Assembly (NCBI RefSeq): GCF_030815145.1
Contig: NZ_JAUSWJ010000001.1
Coordinates: forward strand, 2,604,001 to 2,668,000
Length of the DNA stretch: 64,000 nt
From: Kaistia geumhonensis
GTDB lineage: Bacteria > Pseudomonadota > Alphaproteobacteria > Rhizobiales > Kaistiaceae
Reading direction: 5' to 3'
The notes beneath the pieces were generated by a model. That model saw only the letters and a list, made by a program, of their open reading frames with translations, did not search any database and had not been told where the DNA came from. Position numbers and translations under genes: made by a program. Every line of letters starts with the position of its first letter. The stretch's first letter is position 1. This document shows positions 39,155 to 48,226 of the stretch, piece by piece.

Positions 39155-39850
39155 TCAGCCCCGCGGCAGCGCCAGCCACATTTCGAGGAAGCGGTCGAGG
39201 AAGGCGGAGCATTCGGCGTCGTAGAGCGCCCGCCCCTCGAGATGCGCGTGGCGTCCCTGCGCGCCGGGCAGCGCGAAGCGCTCGGCGCCCCGGGTCGTCC
39301 AGCGGTTCATCATCAGCAGCGTCAATTCGATGTGGAACTGGAGCCCGAAGGCGGTCGGACCGTAGCGGAAGGCCTGGTTGGCGAAGAGATCGCCGGTGGC
39401 GAGCAGCTCGGCCCCGGGCGGCAGGTCGAAGCCCTCGCGGTGCCACTGATAGACCTTGCTCGGCCATGGCAACAGCGCCGCCCCTTCGTCGGTCGGCTTC
39501 AGCGGGTAGTAGCCGATCTCCACCAGCCCGTCGCCGCGCTGGCCGACCGGGGACCCGAGATGACGCGCCAGCATCTGCGCCCCGAGGCAGATGCCGAGCA
39601 GCGGCGCCTTCTCGGCGAGCGGAACCGCCAGCCAGTCGATCTCGCGGCGGACATAGTCCTCGTCGTCATTGGCGCTCATCGGACCGCCGAACACGATGGC
39701 CCCGGCGTGGTCCGCCAGCGTCTCGGGCAGTGGGTCGCCGAAGCGCGGCCGGCGGATGTCGAGACGATGGCCGCGCTCGACGAGGCGCAGCCCCACCCGG
39801 CCGGGTGTAGAATGCTCCTGGTGTAGGACGATCAGGACGGGTGGTTTCAT
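39155..39850 (-). CDS. Class I glutamine amidotransferase-like protein
   Basis: 231 aa single-domain GATase with the complete triad: C88 in GICLGAQ, H173 and E175 in FHIE. It resembles stand-alone GMP synthase-like glutaminases such as those that deamidate or hydrolyse gamma-glutamyl compounds, rather than a biosynthetic subunit. It converges on the RND permease (22 nt) and has no cotranscribed synthetase, so its partner or substrate is unknown. Confidence 0.85.
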   Translation of the reverse strand: MKPPVLIVLHQEHSTPGRVGLRLVERGHRLDIRRPRFGDPLPETLADHAGAIVFGGPMSANDDEDYVRREIDWLAVPLAEKAPLLGICLGAQMLARHLGSPVGQRGDGLVEIGYYPLKPTDEGAALLPWPSKVYQWHREGFDLPPGAELLATGDLFANQAFRYGPTAFGLQFHIELTLLMMNRWTTRGAERFALPGAQGRHAHLEGRALYDAECSAFLDRFLEMWLALPRG

Positions 39851-39923
39851 CGCGCCGCACGAAAGCGCCGCTCTGCGGCGGCCACGCGCAAAAGGCTAGC
39901 GGAAGCGACGCCGTGCCACCAGT

Positions 39924-40427
39924 TCAAGTTGGTCGCATCGGCCTGCCGAAAAAGGCGCCGTCGGCGGAGGCGAGACCGCCGTCTCGGGCCGCTCGCTTCA
40001 GCTGCAGGCGGACATTGCTCGGCACGCCGAGCAACTCGGCCACGCGCCAGATCGTGTTGTCCTCGAATTCGTGCAGGGTTCCGTCCTGGAAGACGAGGTC
40101 CCACATCATGGCGATGATCGCCGCGCGATCGTCCTCCGGCATCCGGTCCTTCAGCACCTGCGTGAAACGGAAAAGATCGACCGCTTCCTGGTCGGCGACC
40201 TGCGCCTCCTCGATCAGCGTATCGGTCTCCTCGGAGCCGAGCCCGTACCGGCTCATCAGCAGGTCGTGCAGACGTTGGCGCTCGGACGGGGACACCGTCC
40301 CGTCGATGGCGATCACATGATAGAGCAGCGCCGCGGAAGCGAGCCGCGTGTCGTCGGCGCCGAAACGGCGGGCCTCGCCGCCCTCGCCGGTCAGTTCGGA
40401 CAGGAAGCTCTTCAGGGCCTTCAGCAT
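39924..40427 (-). CDS. TerB-like (tellurite-resistance/DUF533-type) cytoplasmic protein
   Basis: 167 aa. The TerB helical fold is shown by the repeated acidic motif around AIDGTVSPSERQRL (35-60) and the later FQDGTLHEFEDNTI (125-145), where Asp residues may bind metal. Stand-alone TerB-like proteins are common in alphaproteobacteria and their role is unclear; tellurite resistance is not implied. The start at 40427 is preferred over 40454 because the latter would overlap the terminator upstream. Confidence 0.78.
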   Translation of the reverse strand: MLKALKSFLSELTGEGGEARRFGADDTRLASAALLYHVIAIDGTVSPSERQRLHDLLMSRYGLGSEETDTLIEEAQVADQEAVDLFRFTQVLKDRMPEDDRAAIIAMMWDLVFQDGTLHEFEDNTIWRVAELLGVPSNVRLQLKRAARDGGLASADGAFFGRPMRPT

Positions 40428-40443
40428 GATCGATCCCGCGCGG

Positions 40444-40476
40444 CACAAAAACAAACCGCCGGCTCATCACCGGCGG
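40444..40476 (-). terminator. Rho-independent terminator on the minus strand upstream of terB
   Basis: On the minus strand CCGCCGG-TGATGAG-CCGGCGG (40476-40456) is followed by TTTGTTTTTGTG. It ends a transcript coming from 40477 or beyond, that is the infA unit or an unannotated RNA, just before the TerB gene begins. Confidence 0.7.
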
Positions 40477-40784
40477 CGCTCTGGATAAATGCTCGTAGAG
40501 ATGGTGCCCGGGCCTCAAGCGCGCCCGAACGCATGAATGGATTTACAACCAGATTCTGAAACAAACAAATGTCACGCGACCGCCACGAGGCTGCAGATCA
40601 CGGAACCAATGCAGGAAGGCTAGCCAAATCGGCTGCCCGAGGCAAGGGGACGAGGCACGCTTTGCCAGGCATCACCGCCCGGCGCGCCGGGCGGGCGAGA
40701 GGCGGAGCCGACGGCGCTCCGCGCTCTCCACCGGAAGGGTCGGCGCGGAGACCGCGCCGCCCGTGATCGTAGCTTGCGTCGGAA
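40477..40784. other. Unexplained 308-nt region between infA and a terminator
   Basis: No open frame of quality on either strand. It contains a perfect 16-bp palindrome GCCCGGCGCGCCGGGC at 40677-40692 and, nearer the terminator, AT-richer sequence (40540-40570). It may be a long 3' UTR of the rhlE-cspA-infA unit or encode a small RNA on the minus strand. Confidence 0.35.
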
Positions 40785-41066
40785 TCAGCGGCGCCGCGCC
40801 GCGCCACCGCGGAAGGGCGTTTTCGACGATGGCGGAGCCATCGACTCGCCCTTGTGCCGGAAGACCAGCCTTGCACGATCGAGATCGTATGGCGTCATCT
40901 CGACCGTGACGCGGTCACCCGCCAGGGTCTTGATTCGATTCTTCTTCATCCGGCCCGCCGTGTAGGCGACGACGACATGCCCATTCTCGAGTTCCACGCG
41001 GAACTTCGCGTCGGGCAGGACCTCGACGACGGTTCCTTCGAACTCGAGCGCTTCTTCCTTCGCCAT
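40785..41066 (-). CDS. infA: Translation initiation factor IF-1, C-terminally extended
   Basis: 93 aa. Residues 1-72 are a standard IF-1 OB fold (MAKEE start, [30 protein letters not shown]), which binds the ribosomal A site during initiation. About 20 extra residues follow, ending GGAARRR, a basic tail absent from normal IF-1. This and its place behind cspA and rhlE suggest the second, stress-type IF-1 seen in some Rhizobiales rather than the sole housekeeping copy. It starts 8 nt after the cspA stop. Confidence 0.88.
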   Translation of the reverse strand: MAKEEALEFEGTVVEVLPDAKFRVELENGHVVVAYTAGRMKKNRIKTLAGDRVTVEMTPYDLDRARLVFRHKGESMAPPSSKTPFRGGAARRR

Positions 41067-41074
41067 GGGCTTCC

Positions 41075-41281
41075 TCAGGAGACCTTCAGGTTCGTCGCGG
41101 AGGTCTTGCCCCGGCGATCCGTCTCGAGCTCGTAGGAGATCTTGGCGCCGTCGCGGAGCGTCGACAGACCAGCGCGCTCAACGGCGCTGATATGGACGAA
41201 CACGTCCTGACCACCCTGATCGGGCTGGATGAAACCGTAGCCCTTGGTCGCGTTGAACCACTTAACAGTACCCGTCGCCAT
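41075..41281 (-). CDS. cspA: Cold-shock domain protein
   Basis: 68 aa, a single cold-shock domain with the nucleic-acid-binding motifs KGYGFI (RNP1) and VFVHIS (RNP2). These proteins melt RNA secondary structure at low temperature or in stationary phase. It lies between rhlE and infA, 53 nt and 8 nt away, so the three likely form a cold-response unit. Confidence 0.93.
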   Translation of the reverse strand: MATGTVKWFNATKGYGFIQPDQGGQDVFVHISAVERAGLSTLRDGAKISYELETDRRGKTSATNLKVS

Positions 41282-41334
41282 GGAAATCTCCTTCAGTCTG
41301 GCGGTAGAGAACTTTGCTGCCGACGCCTTCGACG

Positions 41335-42603
<1,269 letters not shown>

Positions 42604-42903
42604 GAAAAAAGCCTAACTGCGCGGATGCCATCTGCATCCGACGGTATGTCCCGGCCCACGCGCGATGGGGCCAGAGGACCGGATCGTGCCCGCCTGTCCG
42701 GCGGGAAGACCCATCGACCACGGCTCCCGAGAGCCGACAGTGGATGAGACAGCGCGATCACGATGATCGTCGAGCGCTATATGCCGTCTCGGGGCCGGAA
42801 ATGCAACCGGAATCTCGGGATGCCGCATCGCAGCATGCTCTTCGGTTGCCTTCGCGATCGTTCCATGCAGACTGCCGCTTCCCGAACGCCCGCCCTGATA
42901 GAG
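42604..42903. other. Divergent intergenic region rhlE / EamA transporter
   Basis: 300 nt. It shows small hairpins (GGATGC-N5-GCATCC at 42623-42639; CCCGCC-N5-GGCGGG at 42689-42705) that could fold the rhlE leader, plus a T-rich start region. Promoters are expected on both strands but I could not place their boxes. In-frame upstream ATGs of the transporter (42763, 42865) lie here. Confidence 0.4.
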
Positions 42904-43860
42904 ATGTCCTCCCCCCCATCCGCCGCCGGATCCCGCCGCGCCGCCCTGTCCGGGCCGGTGCTCGGCATCCTTCTCATGATCCTCGGGATCTTCCTGTTCT
43001 CGCTGAACGACGCGCTCGGGAAGTGGCTGGTCGGCACCTATTCCGTGAGCATGGTGCTGCTGTTCCGCTCGATCGCGGCGCTGGTGCTGCTCGCGCCCTT
43101 CGTCCATCGAGACGGCGGCATCAGGGGGCTGATGGCGGCGCCCAGGCCATGGGTCCAGCTCGCCCGCGTCGCGCTGGCGACGCTCGAGGTCGGGTTCTTC
43201 TACTGGTCGGTGCGCTACCTGCCGCTGGCCGATGTCATGACCTACTACCTTGCCGGCCCGATCTATGTGGCGGCGCTGTCGGCGCTCGTGCTCAAGGAGC
43301 GGATCGACGCGCGACGCTGGGCGGCGATCCTCGTCGGCTTCGTCGGCGTAATCATCGTGCTGAAGCCGTCGGCGGCGAGCCTGACGCCGCCAGCCTTCGT
43401 CGCCATCACCGGCTCCTTCGTGTTCGCCGTGCTGATGCTGGTGACGCGGCAGTTGCGCGGGACCAAGGACAGCACGCTGCTGGCCTTCACCACGACGGCC
43501 GCCATGATGGCCGGCGCGGTCACGGCGCCGTTCGCCTGGGTGACGCCGACGCTGCGCGATTTCGGGCTGCTCTCTCTGGTGGGCGTGGTCGCCCTTGTCG
43601 CCAGCCTCTGCGTCAACCGCTCGCTGAAGCTCGCCCCGGCTTCGGTCGTCGTGCCCTACCAGTACACGATGATCCTGTGGGCCGGCCTCTTCGGCTATGT
43701 GTTCTTCGGCGACGCGCCGAAGCTCAACCTTATCATCGGCGCGTTGATCATCGTCGCTGCCGGACTCTACATTTTCCTGCGCGAGCAGAAGGATGCGAAG
43801 GCGGGAAGCGGCGAAACGGTGGCCGAGGAGGTCGGGCAGACCATGTCCGCCCAACCCTGA
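42904..43860 (+). CDS. EamA/DMT-superfamily transporter
   Basis: About 318 aa with ten predicted membrane helices in two EamA repeats (first about residues 20-150, second about 160-300), as in drug/metabolite exporters of the RhaT/YdcZ type. The ATG at 42904 gives the usual short N-terminus; 42865 is an alternative 13 codons earlier, and neither has a strong ribosome site. The substrate is unknown. It converges on a small membrane protein gene at 43870. Confidence 0.83.
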   Translation: MSSPPSAAGSRRAALSGPVLGILLMILGIFLFSLNDALGKWLVGTYSVSMVLLFRSIAALVLLAPFVHRDGGIRGLMAAPRPWVQLARVALATLEVGFFYWSVRYLPLADVMTYYLAGPIYVAALSALVLKERIDARRWAAILVGFVGVIIVLKPSAASLTPPAFVAITGSFVFAVLMLVTRQLRGTKDSTLLAFTTTAAMMAGAVTAPFAWVTPTLRDFGLLSLVGVVALVASLCVNRSLKLAPASVVVPYQYTMILWAGLFGYVFFGDAPKLNLIIGALIIVAAGLYIFLREQKDAKAGSGETVAEEVGQTMSAQP

Positions 43861-43869
43861 CCGGGTCCG

Positions 43870-44067
43870 TCAGAGCCAGAAGATCGCATAGATGATCGCG
43901 AAGGCGACGACCACGCCGGCGACGCCGAAGCCGAGGACGTAGCGCATTTCGTTGCGCGTTTCGCCTTGGCGGGCGTCTTCGGTCGACTTCCGTGGCGCAT
44001 TGGCCACCGGGTCGCGTTGTGCTGCACCCGGGCGGTCGATGATGTCGTTGTCGAAACGGCTGGACAT
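43870..44067 (-). CDS. Small single-span membrane protein
   Basis: 65 aa. The N-terminal two thirds are polar and probably cytoplasmic (MSSRFDNDIIDRPGA), followed by one helix, YVLGFGVAGVVVAFAIIYAIFWL, split here into two shorter pieces, YVLGFGVAGVVV and AFAIIYAIFWL. GAAGGAGT precedes the ATG, which makes translation likely. I do not recognise a family. The gap to the next upstream gene is 52 nt. Confidence 0.65.
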   Translation of the reverse strand: MSSRFDNDIIDRPGAAQRDPVANAPRKSTEDARQGETRNEMRYVLGFGVAGVVVAFAIIYAIFWL

Positions 44068-44119
44068 GGCGTGACTCCTTCTTTCGAAGGGACAATGCCC
44101 GTCGGCGCGAATGTTTCCG

Positions 44120-44494
44120 TCAGCGCTGCGACGGGCCGCGGTCGCGCGGCTCGACGACGGTGTAGTCGGCGTCGATGGTAACCCCGCCAGCAGCAGGGCC
44201 CGGGCGCTGCGGCTCGTCATATCGCGGCGGCCGACCGGGCGCGCCGGCGCCACCCGCCGCGGCGGCATCGATCCCCGCCTGCATCCGCCTGAGCGCGGCG
44301 CGCAGCAGCGCGCGGCGGAACAGCCAGGCGACGAAGCCGATCGGAACGAGGATCAATGCGAGTGCCAGCGAGAACACGAACGCCGCGATGAGCACTGCAC
44401 CGCCGGCGAGGCCGAGAAGCGCCAGTTGCAGCTTCTCCTTCCAGCCGAGACCGCGGCTGCGGCCGGAAATGTAGATGGTTCGCTCTGTCTGCAT
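44120..44494 (-). CDS. Hypothetical two-span membrane protein
   Basis: 124 aa. Residues 1-20 are polar, then two adjacent hydrophobic segments (about 21-42 and 44-62) are followed by an Arg-rich stretch and a Pro/Gly-rich cytoplasmic tail. No family recognised. It lies upstream of the 65-aa membrane protein on the same strand, and the pair may be cotranscribed. Confidence 0.55.
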   Translation of the reverse strand: MQTERTIYISGRSRGLGWKEKLQLALLGLAGGAVLIAAFVFSLALALILVPIGFVAWLFRRALLRAALRRMQAGIDAAAAGGAGAPGRPPRYDEPQRPGPAAGGVTIDADYTVVEPRDRGPSQR

Positions 44495-44763
44495 CGCCCT
44501 GTGACAATCCTCCGATCGCGAAACGATGTGGCGACGCCTGCGCCCCGTTGCAAGGGAGATCCGGCGTCCCCTGCCGAGAGATACGCCGGGGCGGCCATTT
44601 TCCGTTCGGGATCGGAGGCGGATAGGGGCGGGACGCCGAGCACGGTCGGAACGCGACAAGCAGCGAACTTCACGTAGACTGCTCGGTGCGGTCGACGCGG
44701 GATATGCCGATCGCGCGACGTGAGCTCGCCTCGACAACTCCGAATCGACAGGAAGGAAACGAC

Positions 44764-45048
44764 ATGACCGACGATATCCCCAGCCGCCGAGGCGTCTTCA
44801 GGATCGCTGCCGCCGGCGCCGTCGCCACCGCGGCTGTGGCGGCCGGAGCGGCCGAGGCGCAAGCCTATCAGGGCAATATGGAACGCGCGTTGTCATCGCT
44901 CTACGACGCCCTCGCCTCGCTGCGCGAATCGACGCCGAACAAGGGCGGCCACCGGGAGACGGCGATCCGCCTGGTCCAGCAGGCGATCGCGGAAACGCAG
45001 GCCGGCATCGCGTTCGCCGATGCGCATGGTGGCGGCGGCGCCGAGTGA
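44764..45048 (+). CDS. Small exported protein with a Tat-like signal
   Basis: 94 aa. An Arg-Arg pair in SRRGVFRIAAAG precedes an Ala-rich hydrophobic core ending AEAQA near residue 35, fitting twin-arginine export of a folded, perhaps cofactor-bearing protein. The mature part of about 60 residues is helical with a His-Gly tail (DAHGGGG). AGGAAGGAAA precedes the ATG. It is divergent from the membrane-protein pair and 60 nt from the tRNA terminator. Function unknown. Confidence 0.6.
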   Translation: MTDDIPSRRGVFRIAAAGAVATAAVAAGAAEAQAYQGNMERALSSLYDALASLRESTPNKGGHRETAIRLVQQAIAETQAGIAFADAHGGGGAE

Positions 45049-45113
45049 TCGTCGCCCGTCGATCGCGGGCGCTGCCGGCCGATGGCCGCCAGTCAAAGAC
45101 AGGGGAGAGGCAG

Positions 45114-45139
45114 AAATGACAAAGCCGCCCGAAGGCGGC
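45114..45139 (-). terminator. Terminator of tRNA-Ala
   Basis: On the minus strand GCCGCC-TTCG-GGCGGC (45139-45124), a stem with a stable tetraloop, is followed by TTTGTCATTT. It lies 23 nt after the CCA end of the tRNA. Confidence 0.8.
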
Positions 45140-45161
45140 CTGTTCGTCACGGTCTGGAAAT

Positions 45162-45237
<76 letters not shown>

Positions 45238-45356
45238 GCCGTTTCCTGGAGGGCTTGGGCTCCCTCCGGCGCGGCGCGATCTCTAGACCGCGCCGCCAGC
45301 TAAATCAAGCCCCGATCGAGATACCCACAGGCACGCATCGATCGAGGGCGCGAGCC

Positions 45357-45752
45357 TTACGGCTCCTCGTCGTCGACGCCGCCGATGATGTCGGTGACGT
45401 CGTCGCCCTCTTCTTCCTCTTCCTCGATGAAGACGTCGTCCGGCTCGTCCTCGCCGATCACAACATCCTCGTCCTCGCTGTCCGTCTCGACCGCGCCGGC
45501 ATCGCCCGCCTCGGAATCGGCCTCCTCGAGGCTGATGAACTCGGCGGCCTCGGGCGCCTCCTCCTCGTCCTGATCCTCTTCCTCGACGTCACGAGCCGTG
45601 GACGGACGGGCACGGACGGGGCCGGCCTCGAAGAAGGACCGCGGATAGGACTGCCCGGTATAGGGCGAGACGATCGGGTCGCGATTCAGATCGTAGAATT
45701 TCTTCCCCGTCTCGGGGTCGACACGCTTTGTGCCGAGTTCCGGTTTCGCCAC
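45357..45752 (-). CDS. TIGR02300-family protein with FYDLN motif and acidic tail
   Basis: About 131 aa. The N-terminus KPELGTKR...KKFYDLNRDPIVSPYTG is the conserved core of a small alphaproteobacterial family of unknown function (TIGR02300, the FYDLN-acid family). Residues 55-131 are almost wholly Asp/Glu with little order. The GTG at 45752 is preferred over the ATG at 45764 because family members start just before KPELG and ATGAGG then serves as ribosome site. It is divergent from the aroA homologue, as in relatives. Confidence 0.85.
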   Translation of the reverse strand: MAKPELGTKRVDPETGKKFYDLNRDPIVSPYTGQSYPRSFFEAGPVRARPSTARDVEEEDQDEEEAPEAAEFISLEEADSEAGDAGAVETDSEDEDVVIGEDEPDDVFIEEEEEEGDDVTDIIGGVDDEEP

Positions 45753-45953
45753 GTCGTGCCTCATCGGTTGAGCGAGCGGGGTCCCTTAAAGCTTCGGCCC
45801 CGCCCTGTCAAAAGCAAATCATGCATGGAAGGTCTAGAAGCAAGTCCTCGCCGTCGATCCTGCTGGGCCTGAAGCTGGCGGGGTTCCGGCCCCCATGCTA
45901 TCGCACCAGCAGGCGATGCCTCCATCCCGGGGCGCGCATGTGCCGGGGAGCCG

Positions 45954-47351
45954 ATGATCTCGACACCACCCCTTCCGGACCCTGCCGCTCCCGCGCGGCA
46001 CGACGTTGCGAGCCGCGGCGCGCTCGGCAGCCGCCCGTCGGGACCTCTTGCGGGCACGCTGGCGCTGCCCGGCGATCGGGGCGTCGCCAGCCGCGCCCTC
46101 GCGCTCGGCGCCCTCGCCATCGGCGAGACGGTCCTTTCCGGCATCTCGCCGTCCGCCGATCTCGACCCGATGCTTGCCGCGCTGCGCGCTTTCGGCGCCG
46201 AAGCGAGTTACGCCGGCGACGACCGGATCACGGTCCGCGGGCTCGGCGTCGGCGGCCTGCTGGAGCCGGAAGCGGTGATCGATTGCGGCGACCGCGCCGC
46301 GACGGCGGAGTTGCTCCTCGGCCTCGCGGCCGGCCACGGCTTCGCGACGACTTTCACCGGCGGCCGCGCGGGGCGCGCCGAGTCGCTCACAAGGATCATC
46401 GACCCGCTGCGCCGCATGGGCGTCGGCATCATCAGCCGTTCGCGCGACCGCCTGCCGCTCTCCGTGCGCGGTCCCGAAACGCCGCTGCCGGCCGATCTCA
46501 AGCTTTCGGACGCCGCCGCCGAGGCCAAGGCGGCGCTTTTGCTGGCGGCGCTTTCGGCGCCGGGCGTGACCAGCCTCACGGAAGCCGCGACGGCGCCCGA
46601 CGCCATCGAGACGCTGCTGCCGGCCTTCGGCGCGGCGCTCGAGATCGAGGACTCGACGGACGGCGCGCGCACCCTCCGTCTCGAGGGACGGCGCGATCTG
46701 AAGCCGCAGAAGCTCGTCATTCCCGGCGACCCCGTGCTCGCTGCCTTTCCGATGGTCGCCGCCCTCATCGTCGAGGGATCGGCGGTAAGGCTTAGGGGCG
46801 CCGCGATGGGTCGCTCCCGCCTCGCTCTCGTCGAGACGCTGACAGCGATGGGCGCGACGATCACGCTCTCGGACCGGCACATGGCGGCGGGCGAGCCGGT
46901 GGCCGATCTCGTCGTCGCGGCCGGCCCGCTGAAGGCCGTCACCGTCGCGCCCGCCCGCGCCGCCGCTCTGTTCGACGTCCTTCCGGCACTGGCCGTGGCG
47001 GCGGCCTTCGCCGACGGCCGCACCGTCATCGAGGGCCTCGGCGCGCTGCGGCGACGGGCGGGCGATCCGATCGGCGCGCTCGTGACCACCCTCAGGGCCT
47101 GCGGCGTCGCCTGCGAGGAAGGACCGGAATCGCTCGCCATCACCGGCGCCGAACGGATCGCCGGCGGGTCCAGGCTCGCCGCCCCCGGCGATGGCGCCCT
47201 GGCGATGGCGCTTCTGGTGCTCGGCCTTCGCGCGGAAGAGGGCGTGGTGATCGAGGACGCCGGTACCGCGGTCGCCGACTGGCCGGGCTTCGCCGTCGCG
47301 ATGGGCTCGCTCGGAGCCGCCATCGCGTCAACGGACAGTACAGCAGCATGA
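45954..47351 (+). CDS. EPSP synthase (AroA) homologue lacking catalytic and substrate-binding residues
   Basis: 465 aa, colinear with class II AroA (CP4 type, 455 aa) in both domains. AroA makes EPSP from shikimate-3-phosphate and PEP. Aligned by eye to CP4: K28 is R42, S29 is G43, R128 is E143, S173 is A188, Q175 is E190, R200 is P215, K353 is R368, E354 is A369, R357 is P372 and R405 is A415; only R33 (R47) and D326 (D341) remain. The frame is intact, GGGGAG precedes the ATG, and the stop overlaps cmk by ATGA. It fills the usual aroA slot between the FYDLN-acid gene and cmk-rpsA. It cannot be a normal EPSP synthase; a scaffold or regulatory pseudoenzyme is the likeliest reading. Confidence 0.8.
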   Translation: MISTPPLPDPAAPARHDVASRGALGSRPSGPLAGTLALPGDRGVASRALALGALAIGETVLSGISPSADLDPMLAALRAFGAEASYAGDDRITVRGLGVGGLLEPEAVIDCGDRAATAELLLGLAAGHGFATTFTGGRAGRAESLTRIIDPLRRMGVGIISRSRDRLPLSVRGPETPLPADLKLSDAAAEAKAALLLAALSAPGVTSLTEAATAPDAIETLLPAFGAALEIEDSTDGARTLRLEGRRDLKPQKLVIPGDPVLAAFPMVAALIVEGSAVRLRGAAMGRSRLALVETLTAMGATITLSDRHMAAGEPVADLVVAAGPLKAVTVAPARAAALFDVLPALAVAAAFADGRTVIEGLGALRRRAGDPIGALVTTLRACGVACEEGPESLAITGAERIAGGSRLAAPGDGALAMALLVLGLRAEEGVVIEDAGTAVADWPGFAVAMGSLGAAIASTDSTAA

Positions 47352-47992
47352 TCATTGCCATCGACGGACCGGCCGGCGCCGGCAAGGGGACGCTCGCGGC
47401 GCGCCTCGCGGCCCATTACGGCTACCATTATCTCGATACCGGTCTTCTCTATCGCGCGGTCGGCCACCAGATGGCCGAGCGCGGGCTCGATCTCGACGAC
47501 GCCGCGGCGGCGGGTGATGTCGCGCGGGCGCTCGACCCCTCACATCTCGCGGAAGGGGAACTGCGCGGTCGCGAGGCCGGCGAACGCGCCTCGCGCGTCG
47601 CGGTGCACCCCCCGGTGCGGTCGGCGCTCGTCGAGTTCCAGCGCGCCTTCGCCCTTCGAAAGCCCGGCACCGTGCTCGACGGCCGCGACATCGGCACCGC
47701 GATCTGCCCCGATGCCGATGTGAAGCTCTATGTCACCGCCTCGCCCGAGGTGAGGGCCCGGCGGCGGACCGACGAGCTCAACGCCAAGGGGCGCGACGTC
47801 GACTATGAACGCATCCTCGCGGAGATCCGCGAGCGCGACGAGCGCGACGCCGGCCGCGCCTCCGCGCCGCTCCGAAAGGCCGAAGACGCCGTGCTCATCG
47901 ATACCAGCGCGCTCGATATCGACGGCGTGTTCCGCGCCGCCGTCGATATCATCGACGCGAAACGGGGCCAAATCGGCACGAATACGGCCTAA
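47348..47992 (+). CDS. cmk: (d)CMP kinase
   Basis: 214 aa. The P-loop GPAGAGKGT is at residues 7-15 and the DTGLLYRA and DGRDIGT substrate motifs follow at about 30 and 115. It phosphorylates CMP and dCMP in pyrimidine nucleotide recycling. Its ATG overlaps the stop of the aroA homologue (ATGA), so expression is coupled. It precedes rpsA by 234 nt in the standard order. Confidence 0.95.
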   Translation: MIIAIDGPAGAGKGTLAARLAAHYGYHYLDTGLLYRAVGHQMAERGLDLDDAAAAGDVARALDPSHLAEGELRGREAGERASRVAVHPPVRSALVEFQRAFALRKPGTVLDGRDIGTAICPDADVKLYVTASPEVRARRRTDELNAKGRDVDYERILAEIRERDERDAGRASAPLRKAEDAVLIDTSALDIDGVFRAAVDIIDAKRGQIGTNTA

Positions 47993-48019
47993 ATTCGGCT
48001 TCCGAAGGCTGGAATCGGC

Positions 48020-48048
48020 TTGCCGCGGCCAAGGCCACCCTATATAGA
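48020..48048 (+). promoter_or_regulatory. Probable rpsA promoter
   Basis: TTGCCG (48020-48025), a 17-bp spacer and TATAGA (48043-48048), in a locally AT-rich spot, lie about 180 nt before the rpsA ATG. The long GC-rich leader in between is where S1 autoregulation would act. Confidence 0.55.
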
Positions 48049-48226
48049 GCGCGGGTCTGCGAGGCGGTGCGAAAGCGCCGCGCGCGGCCATTTATCATCA
48101 GGTGCCGGTCCGGAAGCGTCGGTCCGCCCCTCACGGGGCCAGCCCGCATTGATGCGTGGCGAGGCCAGTCCCTGATCCCGAAACACGAGCCGCCGGCGCA
48201 TGCCAGTCATGGCACCAGGAGTTTTC

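Noticed and set aside
40677-40692. The 16-bp palindrome GCCCGGCGCGCCGGGC as infA terminator
   Set aside because: No T-tract on either strand, and the real terminator lies 200 nt further on.
45954-47351. That the aroA homologue is a frameshifted or truncated pseudogene
   Set aside because: The frame is uninterrupted, aligns to AroA from start to end, and is coupled to cmk by ATGA; only key residues are changed.
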